NCBI GenBank assembly: GCA_963702175.1
Contig: OY969721.1
Coordinates: 1,674,001-1,738,000, forward strand
Direction: 5' to 3'
Source of the DNA: VRUE01 sp963702175
GTDB taxonomy: Bacteria > Actinomycetota > Thermoleophilia > Solirubrobacterales > 70-9
Length of the DNA: 64,000 bases
Shown: positions 41,146 to 49,117 of the stretch, one piece after another
Position numbering within the stretch: the stretch's first letter is position 1
Layout: every line of letters begins with the position of its first letter
Translations under genes and position numbers: made by a program
Notes under the pieces: model-generated
The model's database searches: none
What the model saw: the letters and a program-made list of their open reading frames with translations, nothing else
What the model was told of the DNA's origin: nothing

Positions 41146-41497
41146 CCACAAGGTCGAAGCCCTGGCGGAGGCCAGGGCTGATGCCAATCAACTGGAGAAG
41201 GCCCTAAGGCGCGAGGTCGCGCGCATCGTGGTCGAGCTGCACGGCAACCCGCATCACGGTGAGCTGATGGGAGATAAGCCTCCCCGAGTGCTGAAAGGCT
41301 GTCGCAAGGTTCGCTTCGATGAGCCTGACTGGCGCGGCAAGCCGCGTTACCGCTTCGTCTATCGCAACGAGCCCAGTGATGGCGCTCCAGCGGTTAGCGT
41401 CGTCCTGGCGATCGGTCGCCGCGACCGAATGATTGCCTACGCCAAGGCTGCTCGCCGCGTCAAGGAGCACGCTTCCCAGGAAGGCCAATCGGGGTAG
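41123..41497 (+). CDS. RelE/ParE-like toxin
   Basis: A 124-residue protein. An N-terminal helix is followed by IVVELHGNPHHGELMGDKPP, CRKVRFDEPDWRGKPRYRFV and VVLAIGRRDRMIAYAKAARR, resembling the RelE/ParE beta-sheet with basic active-surface residues and a closing helix. The start is a TTG at 41123 with GGGGGAG 5-6 nt upstream; the ATG at 41081 would overlap the antitoxin further. RelE-type toxins cleave mRNA on the ribosome; ParE-type poison gyrase; which applies is not clear. Confidence 0.7.
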   Translation: MSSSPEADHKVEALAEARADANQLEKALRREVARIVVELHGNPHHGELMGDKPPRVLKGCRKVRFDEPDWRGKPRYRFVYRNEPSDGAPAVSVVLAIGRRDRMIAYAKAARRVKEHASQEGQSG

Positions 41498-41513
41498 GAG
41501 GGCACCGAACTGC

Positions 41514-42674
41514 CTAGGCGACCCGGCGCAGCGCTGGGCGGCTGACCGCGGCTAGGGCGAGCTCGCTGGCCTCGACCGCGCTGGCCCAGGAGACCTCGGA
41601 GAGCAGGCCGGGGGCGGCAACCATGTCGCCGGCGAGGAAGACGCCGTCGCCGCGATCGATCGCCGGCCGGTCGCACCAGCTCTGTCCGGGCCGGTCGAGG
41701 GCGCCGCTGCGGCCGTCCATCACCTGTCGGCGCCGCCAGGTCTCCCGCTCGCGCCAGTCCGGCAGCGAGAGGTCGAGCAGGCGCTCAAGTCGTAGCGCAG
41801 CCCCCTCGGAGCTCTCGCCAGGCCGGATCGGCATCTGCGCTTGAACCAGCTCCTCGCCCTCGGGCGCAAGTGAGGAGTCCGCGGCTGAGTAGCGCTCCAG
41901 CCAGCCGGCCTCGTCGAGATCGGAGACGACGAAGGGATCGCCGCGGCGGTGGCGCAGGCCGAGGTCGATGCAGACGGTGTTGCCGCTGAGCCAGCGGAGC
42001 GAGTCGTCGCCGAGCAGCTCGCGGGCGCGGTCGAGCTCGGTGGCGACGATCACCGGCGGCTCCGGCAACGCCTCGGCCGGGTGGCCGGTCTCGATCCTCA
42101 CCCCCAGTTTGCGGGCGCAGCTCTCGAGCGAGTCGACCAAGGCCCGCCAGCCGCCGATCAGGTAGCGGGTCGCGGGCCGGGCGGTGAGCAGGGCGCGCAC
42201 GGTGCGCTCCCAGATGAAGGCCGCCGAGAGCTCGCCGGGATCGTGGTGGAAGGTGTAGACGCCAGCGGCGGCGGAGAGCATCGCCGCCGTGCGCTCGTTG
42301 GTGTGGTCGGCGGCCCAGCCGCGGAAGTCCCGGTCGACCGGAGCCTCGCGGCCGCGCAGCCGCAGGGTCGAGGGAATCGTCCCCAGGGGCGGCGTGCGCC
42401 GCACCTCTCCCTGCCAGCGGAAACGGATCGGCGCCAGCGGCACGCCGGCGTAGGGGGGGAGGAGGTCGCGCTCCTGCAGCCATCGCCAGAGCGGGCCGTC
42501 CTTGTAGATGACGTGCGGGCCGAGGTTGGCCTTATATGGACCGCCGGTGCTGCGCGCCCGCCCGCCGAGGGAGTCGTGCGCCTCGAGCAGGCGCACCTCC
42601 GCCTCGCCTTCGGCGCAGGCGATTGCCGCGGTGAGGCCCGCGAGCCCGCCTCCTACAACCGTGATCCGATCCAT
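41514..42674 (-). CDS. FAD-dependent amine oxidase/phytoene desaturase-like protein
   Basis: A 386-residue flavoprotein beginning ITVVGGGLAGLTAAIACAEG followed by RLLEAHDSLGGRARSTGG, the dinucleotide-binding and GG motifs of phytoene desaturase/monoamine oxidase proteins, and ending with GVFLAGDMVAAPGLLSEVSW, the C-terminal FAD motif. Slightly short for carotenoid desaturases. GAGGAGG precedes ATG 42674. It is divergent from the MocR-type regulator, its likely controller. Confidence 0.87.
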   Translation of the reverse strand: MDRITVVGGGLAGLTAAIACAEGEAEVRLLEAHDSLGGRARSTGGPYKANLGPHVIYKDGPLWRWLQERDLLPPYAGVPLAPIRFRWQGEVRRTPPLGTIPSTLRLRGREAPVDRDFRGWAADHTNERTAAMLSAAAGVYTFHHDPGELSAAFIWERTVRALLTARPATRYLIGGWRALVDSLESCARKLGVRIETGHPAEALPEPPVIVATELDRARELLGDDSLRWLSGNTVCIDLGLRHRRGDPFVVSDLDEAGWLERYSAADSSLAPEGEELVQAQMPIRPGESSEGAALRLERLLDLSLPDWRERETWRRRQVMDGRSGALDRPGQSWCDRPAIDRGDGVFLAGDMVAAPGLLSEVSWASAVEASELALAAVSRPALRRVA

Positions 42675-42718
42675 GGCGATCCTCCTCGCATACTGGGGAA
42701 GATGAACCTTAGGGAGCC

Positions 42719-42742
42719 ACTGGATCGATATACAGTTCCAGT
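42719..42742. promoter_or_regulatory. Operator-like inverted repeat at the MocR promoter
   Basis: ACTGGA (42719-42724) and TCCAGT (42737-42742) are perfect 6-bp arms separated by 12 bp. The -10 TACAGT (42731-42736) of the regulator lies inside, 7 nt before ATG 42744, so a bound protein would block transcription. Confidence 0.65.
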
Positions 42743-42743
42743 A

Positions 42744-44156
42744 ATGCCCCGATCAAGAGGACCAGTTGGCCTGGACCTACTGCTGGTGGAGATCGATCGC
42801 AACGGCGACCTGCCTCTCCACGAGCAGATCGAGCGCTCAATCCGGCAGGGCATCCGGGACGGGCGCCTCGACGCCGGCGCACGGCTGCCCTCGACCCGGG
42901 TCCTGGCGGCGGAGCTGGGGGTCTCGCGCGGCGTCGTCACCGAGGCCTACGGGCAGCTTGCCGCCGAGGGCTACCTGCTGACCAGGCAGGGGGCGCCGGT
43001 GCGGGTAGCTAGGTCCGTGCGCACCTCGGAGCCGCGGCTGCCGGCGCGCTCCCTGCTACCCAGCTTCGCCTACGACTTCCACCCCGGCGTGCCCGACTTG
43101 GCGGGATTCCCCCGCGCCAGCTGGCTGCGTTCGCTGCGCGCGGCCTGGCGTCTGGCGCCAGTCGACGCGGTCGGCTATCCCGACCCGCGCGGCGTGCCGC
43201 AGCTGCGCGAAGCGCTCGCCGGGTACCTGGGGCGGGTGCGCGGCGCCGCGGCCGATCCCGAGCAGACGATGATCTGCACCGGCTTCACCCAGGGCCTCTC
43301 GCTGATTTGCCGCTGGCTTCAGAGCCAGGGCGTCGAACGGGTGGCGCTGGAGGACCCCGGCTGGCACACCCACCGGCTGATCGTCGAGCAGGCGGGCCTC
43401 GAGGTGGCGCCGGTCCCGGTCGACGCCGAGGGGCTGCGCATCGACGCGCTCGAAACGAGTGGGGCTAGCGCGGTCGTCGTCACCCCCGCGCACCAGTTCC
43501 CCACCGGCTGCGTGCTCAGCAGCCGCCGACGGGCGGCGCTGATCGAGTGGGCGGAGCGGGGCGAGCGGCTGATCGTCGAGGACGACTACGACGCCGAGTA
43601 CCGCTACGACCGGGCGGGCGTGGGCGCGCTACAGGGGCTGGCGCCGGAGCGCGTTGCCTACATCGGCTCGGCGAGCAAGCGGCTGGCGCCGGGGATGCGC
43701 CTGGCCTGGCTGCTGATGCCCTCCTGGCTGGCCTGGCCGCTGATCTCGGCCAAGGCGGTAGAGGACGGCGGCTCGGAGGCGATCGGTCAGCTCGCCCTAC
43801 ACGACTTCATCTCCCGCGGGGAGCTCGACCGCCATGTGCGGCGGATGCGCCTGCGCTACCAGCGGCGCCGCGAGGCGCTGGTCGCGGCGCTCGGACGCTC
43901 GCTGCCGCAGGCACGGGCCGGCACGGGCGCCGCCGGCCTCTTCGAGCTGGTCGAGCTGCCTGGCGAGACGGACGAGCCGGCCCTGCTCGCCGCCGCCGAG
44001 GCGCGCGGCGTCGGCCTCGAGGGGCTCTCGCTGCACCGCTTCGCCGCTGCCGGCCCGCCCGCCCTCGTGGTCGGCTTCGGCAACCTCTCCGAGCCGGCGA
44101 TTGAGCAGGGAGTCCGCCTGCTCGCCGAGGCGTTCGCCGAGACGGTGGGGGGCTGA
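42744..44156 (+). CDS. MocR-type (GntR/aminotransferase) transcriptional regulator
   Basis: A 470-residue fusion. Residues about 15-85 form a GntR winged helix (LHEQIERSIRQGIRDGRLDA, LAAELGVSRGVVTEAYGQLA); residues about 115-465 are a fold-type I aminotransferase domain with the PLP lysine in YIGSASKRLAPGMRLAW and VEDDYDAEYRYDR before it. MocR proteins sense PLP or amino compounds. ATG 42744 follows TACAGT by 7 nt (leaderless). It is divergent from the flavoprotein gene and just upstream of the ZIP transporter. Confidence 0.92.
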   Translation: MPRSRGPVGLDLLLVEIDRNGDLPLHEQIERSIRQGIRDGRLDAGARLPSTRVLAAELGVSRGVVTEAYGQLAAEGYLLTRQGAPVRVARSVRTSEPRLPARSLLPSFAYDFHPGVPDLAGFPRASWLRSLRAAWRLAPVDAVGYPDPRGVPQLREALAGYLGRVRGAAADPEQTMICTGFTQGLSLICRWLQSQGVERVALEDPGWHTHRLIVEQAGLEVAPVPVDAEGLRIDALETSGASAVVVTPAHQFPTGCVLSSRRRAALIEWAERGERLIVEDDYDAEYRYDRAGVGALQGLAPERVAYIGSASKRLAPGMRLAWLLMPSWLAWPLISAKAVEDGGSEAIGQLALHDFISRGELDRHVRRMRLRYQRRREALVAALGRSLPQARAGTGAAGLFELVELPGETDEPALLAAAEARGVGLEGLSLHRFAAAGPPALVVGFGNLSEPAIEQGVRLLAEAFAETVGG

Positions 44157-44157
44157 G

Positions 44158-44886
44158 GTGCTCGAGGCGCTCGCCTGGGGAGCTGTGGCGGCCTCGTCGC
44201 TGGCTCTTGGCGCAATGCTTGCCTTCGTCCGGTCCTGGCCGTCCCGGCAGGTCGGTCTGGTGCTCGCCTTCGGCGCCGGCGCGCTGATCAGCGCCGTCAG
44301 CTTCGAGCTGGCGGGGGAGGGGATCGAGGTCGGCAGCCTCGGCGCCACCGCGGTCGGCCTCGGGGCCGGGGCCCTCGCTTACTTCGGCCTCGACGGGCTG
44401 ATCGCTAAGCGCTTCTCCGCCGGCCGCGGCCGCAGCGGCCGCGCCGGTGGCTCCGATCCCGGCAACGCCCTCGCCCTCGGCGCCTTCCTCGATGGCATCC
44501 CCGAGCAACTCGTGCTCGGGATCGGCCTGGCGGCCGGCGAGGGCGTCAGTCTTGGTCTGCTCGTCGCGATCTTCGTCTCCAACCTGCCGGAGGCGATCGG
44601 CTCGGCTAGCGAGATGCGCGGCGCCGGCCGCGACCGCAGCCGGGTCCTCGGCCTCTGGTGCGCGGTGGCCGCGATCTGCACGCTGGCCAGCGTCGCCGGC
44701 TTCGCGATCGCCGACGTCACCTCCGGCGAGCTGCGAGCTTGCATTGACGGCTTCGCCGCCGGCGCGCTCCTGGTGATGCTGATCGACTCGATGATCCCTG
44801 AGGCGACGAGGGAGTCGGGCCGCGTCGCCGGGCTGGTCACCACCCTCGGCTTCGCGGTCGCCACGGCGCTCTCCAGCCTCTCCTAG
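44158..44886 (+). CDS. ZIP-family metal transporter
   Basis: A 242-residue membrane protein with about eight helices. Conserved ALGAFLDGIPEQLVLGIGLA (helix 4, usually HxxPE; here DGIPE, histidine missing) and IFVSNLPEAIGSASEMRGAG (helix 5, NLPEA) define the ZIP family. The GTG at 44158 begins 1 nt after the MocR stop, so the genes are coupled. Loss of the first histidine suggests altered metal choice. Confidence 0.85.
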   Translation: MLEALAWGAVAASSLALGAMLAFVRSWPSRQVGLVLAFGAGALISAVSFELAGEGIEVGSLGATAVGLGAGALAYFGLDGLIAKRFSAGRGRSGRAGGSDPGNALALGAFLDGIPEQLVLGIGLAAGEGVSLGLLVAIFVSNLPEAIGSASEMRGAGRDRSRVLGLWCAVAAICTLASVAGFAIADVTSGELRACIDGFAAGALLVMLIDSMIPEATRESGRVAGLVTTLGFAVATALSSLS

Positions 44887-44906
44887 CGGCCGGGCTGAGC
44901 GCGTCT

Positions 44907-44945
44907 GTGGCGAGTTTCCCGTGAAATAGACGGATAACTCGCCAC
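44907..44945. terminator. Hairpin upstream of LigD-polymerase gene
   Basis: GTGGCGAGTT (44907-44916) pairs with AACTCGCCAC (44936-44945), with an inner CCGT/ACGG pairing. It lies after the ZIP stop and ends 3 bp before the -10 of the next gene. It resembles the hairpin at 46108-46145. Confidence 0.65.
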
Positions 44946-44947
44946 GC

Positions 44948-44953
44948 TACGCT
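44948..44953 (+). promoter_or_regulatory. -10 element TACGCT of a probable leaderless promoter
   Basis: TACGCT is 7 nt before the ATG at 44961. Confidence 0.5.
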
Positions 44954-44960
44954 CGGAGCG

Positions 44961-46103
44961 ATGGCCAAGGGCGAGTACACGATGCTCGAGGTCGCCGGCC
45001 GCGAGGTCCGACTCTCCAACCCGGCGAAGGTCTACTTCCCCAAGCCGGGTTGGACCAAGCTCGACATCGCCGAGTACTACCTGGCGGTGGCCGACGCGGC
45101 CCTGGTCCACCTGCGCGAGCGCCCGACGGTGATGAAGCGCTTCGTCAACGGGATCATGGAGGACCCAATCTGGCAGAAGCGGGTACCGCGCAAAATCCCC
45201 GAGTGGCTGCAGACGGCGACCGTCGCCTTCCCCTCCGGGCGAACCGCCGAGGAGCTGGTCGCCGCCGATGAGGCGCACCTGGCCTGGGCGGTCAACCTCG
45301 GCGTGATCGACTTCAACCCCTGGCCGGCGCGCCGCGGCGATCTCGACCACCCCGACGAGCTGCGCGTCGACCTCGACCCCACCGACGGGATCGAGTGGGA
45401 CGCGGTGCGGCGCACGGCGATGGTTGTGCGCGAGGTGCTCGAGGAGCACGGCCTGCGCGGCTACCCGAAGACCTCGGGCTCGAAGGGGATCCACGTCAAC
45501 GTGCGGGTCGAGCCGCGCTGGGACTTCCTCGAAGTGCGCCGCGCGGCGCTGGCGATGGCGCGCGAGGTCGAGCGTCGCGCCCCGGAGCTGGCGACGACGA
45601 AGTGGTGGAAGGAGGAGCGCCACGGCGTCTTCGTCGATTACAACCAGAACGCCCGCGACCGCACCGTCGCCTCCTGCTGGTCTGTGCGCCCGACGCCCGA
45701 CGCCCGCGTCTCCTGCGCCCTGCGCTGGGAGGAGGTGCCGGACGCCGAGCCGGCCGAGCTGCGCCTCGACACCGTGCCCGGCCGACTGCGCGAGCTCGGT
45801 GATCCCGCCGCCGATATCGACGAGCGTCCCGGCTCGCTCGACTCCTTGCTGGAGCTCGCCCGCCGTGATGAGGAGGAGGGTCTCGGCGACGCGCCCTGGC
45901 CGCCGCACTTCCCCAAGCAAAGAGACGAGCCGAAGCGCGTCCAGCCCAGCCGCGACCGCGACCGGCCGAAGCATCGCGGCCGCGCCGGCGATCCCCAGCC
46001 CGGGGGGCCACCGCCCGGCGTGAGCACGGGCGGCATGCAGCAGGGCTTCGGCTCGAAGCCGCGGACCGGCCAGGGCCACGAGCACGAGTTCGAGGAGGAC
46101 TGA
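44961..46103 (+). CDS. LigD-type DNA polymerase/primase domain protein
   Basis: A 380-residue stand-alone polymerase of the AEP primase type used in bacterial non-homologous end joining. Key features: ELRVDLDPTDGIEWDAVRR (catalytic DxD), KTSGSKGIHVNVRVEPRW, and FVDYNQNARDRTVASCWSVR followed by VSCALRWEEV. The last about 70 residues are a disordered basic, glycine-rich tail (RVQPSRDRDRPKHRGRAGDP). Ligase and nuclease domains are absent and no Ku gene is in the window. ATG follows TACGCT by 7 nt. Confidence 0.92.
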   Translation: MAKGEYTMLEVAGREVRLSNPAKVYFPKPGWTKLDIAEYYLAVADAALVHLRERPTVMKRFVNGIMEDPIWQKRVPRKIPEWLQTATVAFPSGRTAEELVAADEAHLAWAVNLGVIDFNPWPARRGDLDHPDELRVDLDPTDGIEWDAVRRTAMVVREVLEEHGLRGYPKTSGSKGIHVNVRVEPRWDFLEVRRAALAMAREVERRAPELATTKWWKEERHGVFVDYNQNARDRTVASCWSVRPTPDARVSCALRWEEVPDAEPAELRLDTVPGRLRELGDPAADIDERPGSLDSLLELARRDEEEGLGDAPWPPHFPKQRDEPKRVQPSRDRDRPKHRGRAGDPQPGGPPPGVSTGGMQQGFGSKPRTGQGHEHEFEED

Positions 46104-46107
46104 GGGT

Positions 46108-46145
46108 GGGCGACTTTCCCGCGCTATAAGACGGGAAAGTCGCCC
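46108..46145. terminator. Perfect bidirectional hairpin after LigD-polymerase gene
   Basis: GGGCGACTTTCCCG (46108-46121) pairs perfectly with CGGGAAAGTCGCCC (46132-46145), loop of 10 nt, between two converging stops. Confidence 0.8.
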
Positions 46146-46152
46146 AGCGCGT

Positions 46153-46494
46153 TCAGCTCGCGCCGGCCACGGCGCGCTGCAGCTGTTTCTTAGTCATCTT
46201 CGAGCGGCCTTCGATTTTGAGCTTGCGGGCATCGTTGTAGAGCTGTTCGCGGGTTTTCCCCTTCGACCGTTTGGTGCCGGAGCGCCGACCGCCGCGCCGG
46301 CCCGAGGAGATGTCTTTGGTCGAGCTGCGCGACCTCGTGCGCGATTCGCCCGAGCGGGCCTTCTCCTTGTTGACGGTGCGCGCCGCTATTTCCTCGGCGC
46401 GATCCTCCGAGCGCCCCTGTTCCTTGGCGCTCTTCCTGATGTGCTCGTACTGGCGGGCTCGCTTGCTGCCCTTTTTGACTCCGCGCGGTGGCAT
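46153..46494 (-). CDS. Basic 'plasmid stabilization'-type protein with SAP/Rho-N-like C-terminus
   Basis: A 113-residue very basic protein: PPRGVKKGSKRARQYEHIRK at the start, RSEDRAEEIAARTVNKEKAR in the middle, and KTREQLYNDARKLKIEGRSK-MTKKQLQRAV at the end, a SAP/Rho-N-like helix pair. This type is often labelled plasmid stabilization protein though it is chromosomal and likely binds nucleic acid. ATG 46494 has GGAGGAG about 6 nt upstream. Confidence 0.82.
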   Translation of the reverse strand: MPPRGVKKGSKRARQYEHIRKSAKEQGRSEDRAEEIAARTVNKEKARSGESRTRSRSSTKDISSGRRGGRRSGTKRSKGKTREQLYNDARKLKIEGRSKMTKKQLQRAVAGAS

Positions 46495-46689
46495 CTCTGC
46501 TCCTCCTTTGCTCAAGCGCGCCGTCTCGGGTCGCGGCGGCGTGGCCCGAACGCCTCTCCGTCAGTGGCGGTTGGTCTTCTCACCCAAGCGGGAATCAGAT
46601 CCAAATCCGATGAAAGCCGCCGGGGTTCGGGCCGGTAGCCGCGTCTCGCTTTCGCTACCCGGTGGAGAGGGTGTGAAACGGGGCGAGGA

Positions 46690-47226
46690 TCAGCCCAGCA
46701 GCGGGTGGGTGAGACCGTGCTCGGCGCAGATCCGCGGCACGCTCTCCATGTCGAACTCGATCCCGTAGCGCTCGCTCAAGACCTCGGGGCTGAAGTTGCC
46801 GCTCTTCGTCATCTCGTCGAACTCGCGGAAGAAGTGCTCGAAGCCTCCCGGCGAGATCACCTCGAGGATGCGGCACGGCTCGTCGCCGGCGTTCCAGAAG
46901 GTGTGCCACTGGTCGCGCGGCTTGAACGCTAGATCGCCCGCCTCGGCGTAGATCACGTCGTCGCCAAGCAGCGCCCCCATCCGTCCCTCGAGCACGAAGC
47001 TGTACTCGTCGACGCCGTCGTGGCGGTGCAGCGGGGCGCAGAGCGAGCGGGGTGGGATTGGGTGTTCGACCAGCGAGAAGTTGCCGCCGGCTTCCTCGCC
47101 CCAGACCAGGAAGCGCGCATCGCAGCCGCCGAGCTCGGCGACATGGCCGTCGGCCGGTCCGATCTTGCGCGGGCCCTGTGAGGCGTCGAAGCGACGTAGG
47201 GAGTCGGTGAGTTGGGTGCCTGACAT
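46690..47226 (-). CDS. Cupin-domain protein
   Basis: A 178-residue protein with a single cupin: PLHRHDGVDEYSFVLEGRMG (motif 1, His-x-His and Glu) and FKPRDQWHTFWNAGDEPCRI (motif 2), so metal binding is likely intact. Possibly a dioxygenase, isomerase or sensor; not assignable. GGAGGATG precedes the ATG at 47226. It is divergent from the TetR at 47310 with 83 bp between, and that regulator probably represses it. Confidence 0.85.
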   Translation of the reverse strand: MSGTQLTDSLRRFDASQGPRKIGPADGHVAELGGCDARFLVWGEEAGGNFSLVEHPIPPRSLCAPLHRHDGVDEYSFVLEGRMGALLGDDVIYAEAGDLAFKPRDQWHTFWNAGDEPCRILEVISPGGFEHFFREFDEMTKSGNFSPEVLSERYGIEFDMESVPRICAEHGLTHPLLG

Positions 47227-47309
47227 TTCATCCTCCAGTTTCGTTGAACAACAGTGTGCGACGAAGCTAGCAAGCGTCCTTGGGGTCTGTCAAGATTCAT
47301 CGAACAGTT

Positions 47310-47921
47310 ATGTCCTCGAAATCGACCACACCTAAACGGCGCTACCGCAAGCGCCGCCGCGCGGAGCTGGAGGACGAGACCCGGCGGCGGATCACCGAGG
47401 CCGCGGTCGATCTGCACGGTTCGGTGGGACCTGCCCGCACCACGGTCAGCGCCGTCGCCGAGCGCGCCGGCGTGCAGCGCGCGACCGTCTACCGGCACTT
47501 TCCCGACGAAGAGGCACTGTTCGCGGCTTGCTCAGCGCACTGGATCGCCGCGCACCCGCTCCCCGGCCTCGACGCCTGGGCCGAGATCGCCGACCCCGAG
47601 GAGCGCTTCATCGTCGCGCTAGCCGAGCGCTACGCCTGGTTCGAACGCGGTGAGCAGATGCTCGAGAGGACGACCCGTGACGCTGCTTTGGTGCCAGCCA
47701 TGGAGCGGCCGGTCGCTGCATCGGCAGCCTGGGCCGAGGCCGCGACAGACGTCCTCCTCCGCGGGCGTCCGCAGCGCGGCACGCGGCGTCAGACAGTCAG
47801 GGCAGCGATTGCCCACGCGATCGCCTTCCCGACCTGGCGCTCGCTCGTCCGTGAGCAGCGACTTCCCCCGACCGCCGCAGCCGACCTCATGGTCGCGCTC
47901 GTCGCCGCGGCCGGGGAGTAG
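47310..47921 (+). CDS. TetR-family transcriptional regulator
   Basis: A 203-residue TetR protein of a type distinct from the 1-8 kb array: basic start (TPKRRYRKRRRAELEDETRR), helix-turn-helix TVSAVAERAGVQRATVYRHF at about residues 48-67, helical ligand domain. ATG 47310 is chosen because the upstream extension overlaps the promoter region. It is divergent from the cupin gene and likely controls it. Confidence 0.88.
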   Translation: MSSKSTTPKRRYRKRRRAELEDETRRRITEAAVDLHGSVGPARTTVSAVAERAGVQRATVYRHFPDEEALFAACSAHWIAAHPLPGLDAWAEIADPEERFIVALAERYAWFERGEQMLERTTRDAALVPAMERPVAASAAWAEAATDVLLRGRPQRGTRRQTVRAAIAHAIAFPTWRSLVREQRLPPTAAADLMVALVAAAGE

Positions 47922-47932
47922 CGCTCAGGCGC

Positions 47933-48121
47933 TCAGGTCTTGCGCTCGAGGTCGGCGACCTCCTCGGCGCGCTCGTCGGCGCGCTCCTGAGCGCGGTCGA
48001 GCTGCTCCTTCTTCTCGCCCTTCTCCTCCTCGCGTTTGCCCTGGCGGCGCAGCGAGGCGTCGTCGGTCAGATCGCCAGCGGCTTGCTTCGCCCGGCCGGT
48101 GATCTTGTCGATGATTCCCAT
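47933..48121 (-). CDS. CsbD-family stress protein
   Basis: A 62-residue hydrophilic helical protein beginning GIIDKITGRAKQAAGDLTDD, the CsbD signature, and continuing with highly charged repeats. CsbD proteins are made under general stress; molecular role unknown. GGAGGAACGACG precedes the ATG. Confidence 0.88.
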   Translation of the reverse strand: MGIIDKITGRAKQAAGDLTDDASLRRQGKREEEKGEKKEQLDRAQERADERAEEVADLERKT

Positions 48122-48179
48122 CGTCGTTCCTCCTCAGTGGGTTGCCAGGAGCAGCTACCCAGGCAGCCCACCGAGAAAC

Positions 48180-48743
48180 TCAGGCCGGTTGGTAGGCGTT
48201 GGCCATGACGCCAGTGGAGAAAGTCTGGCTATCGACCAGCTTGAAGCTCTTCTTCTGGCCCGACTCGGGGAAGGGCCGCTTGCCACCGCCGATGATCGTC
48301 GGGAAGACCATCAGTTTCACTTCGTCGACGAGGTCGTTCTCGAGCAGCGTGTGCACCAGCGTGCAGCTGCCGGCGACCAAGATCGGCCCCTTGTCGTGCT
48401 GCTTCAGCTTCGCGACCTCGGTGGCGACGTCGCCCTTGAGCAGGATCGAGTTCTCCCACTCGAGCGGCTCGGGAAGGGTCGAGGAGACGACGTACTTCTT
48501 CATCGAGTTGAAGTGGTCGGCGAAGGGGCCTTTGCGCTGCGGCCATGCGCCGGCGAACGATTCATAAGTGACGCGGCCGATCAGCTGCGACTCGGCTTCG
48601 TGCGTCTCCTCCATCTTGTACTGCTCCTGCTCGGGGCCGATGTAGTCGAAGACCCAGCCGGAATGGGGATGCCCCGGCTCGCCGCCTGGCGCCTCCATCA
48701 CACCGTCGAGGGTGACGAACTCGGTCACGATCAGCTTGCTCAT
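48180..48743 (-). CDS. Dihydrofolate reductase-family (RibD C-terminal-like) protein
   Basis: A 187-residue protein: LIVTEFVTLDGVMEAPGGEP, LIGRVTYESFAGAWPQ, and the end GPILVAGSCTLVHTLLENDL / DEVKLMVFPTIIGGGKRPFP, typical of the YwjB/RibD C-terminal reductase family that uses NADPH. Substrate unknown; not the housekeeping DHFR. GGAGGCTGAG precedes the ATG. Confidence 0.88.
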   Translation of the reverse strand: MSKLIVTEFVTLDGVMEAPGGEPGHPHSGWVFDYIGPEQEQYKMEETHEAESQLIGRVTYESFAGAWPQRKGPFADHFNSMKKYVVSSTLPEPLEWENSILLKGDVATEVAKLKQHDKGPILVAGSCTLVHTLLENDLVDEVKLMVFPTIIGGGKRPFPESGQKKSFKLVDSQTFSTGVMANAYQPA

Positions 48744-48830
48744 CTCAGCCTCCTTGTCTGGTCTTCACGGTCGCAGGTTGAGACCGAGGGCACGCCCGAA
48801 ACTCATCGGCGCAGCGACGAGATCGCTTCC

Positions 48831-49061
48831 TCAGGTTGAATCCAGAAGCTGGTCAATGTCCGCCCGCAGGGCCGTGGAGTCCACTCGGGGCAGACGGTTC
48901 CAGCGACTCAGCAGAACCTCGGCCGATAGTGGGGGCCTCACTGCACGAAGCTCCGCAACCGGCTTGCCTGAGCGAGTGATCGTGATCTTCGCGCCTCGCG
49001 CAGCTCGGTCGACGACGTCGCCGCCGTGATTTCGCAGCTCGTTGATGCTGACGTTTGCCAT
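48831..49061 (-). CDS. Phd/YefM-type antitoxin, apparently orphan
   Basis: A 76-residue antitoxin: ANVSINELRNHGGDVVDRAA and KITITRSGKPVAELRAVRPP are the standard Phd DNA-binding fold, and the C-terminus (VDSTALRADIDQLLDS) is the toxin-binding tail usually paired with a VapC/PIN or Doc toxin. No toxin gene follows on this strand (the next gene is the reductase at 48743). TACATT (49068-49073, complement) is 6 nt before the ATG. Confidence 0.85.
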   Translation of the reverse strand: MANVSINELRNHGGDVVDRAARGAKITITRSGKPVAELRAVRPPLSAEVLLSRWNRLPRVDSTALRADIDQLLDST

Positions 49062-49067
49062 GCAGTC

Positions 49068-49073
49068 AATGTA
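49068..49073 (-). promoter_or_regulatory. -10 element TACATT of a probable leaderless promoter
   Basis: TACATT (minus strand) is 6 nt before the ATG at 49061. Confidence 0.5.
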
Positions 49074-49117
49074 TTACCTGCGATATCACCTCCCAACGAG
49101 GGAGGGCTCCCCATCGC

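Noticed and set aside
44379..44864. Minus-strand frame opposite the ZIP gene
   Set aside because: Low-complexity Pro/Ser/Ala shadow; the plus strand shows the ZIP motifs.
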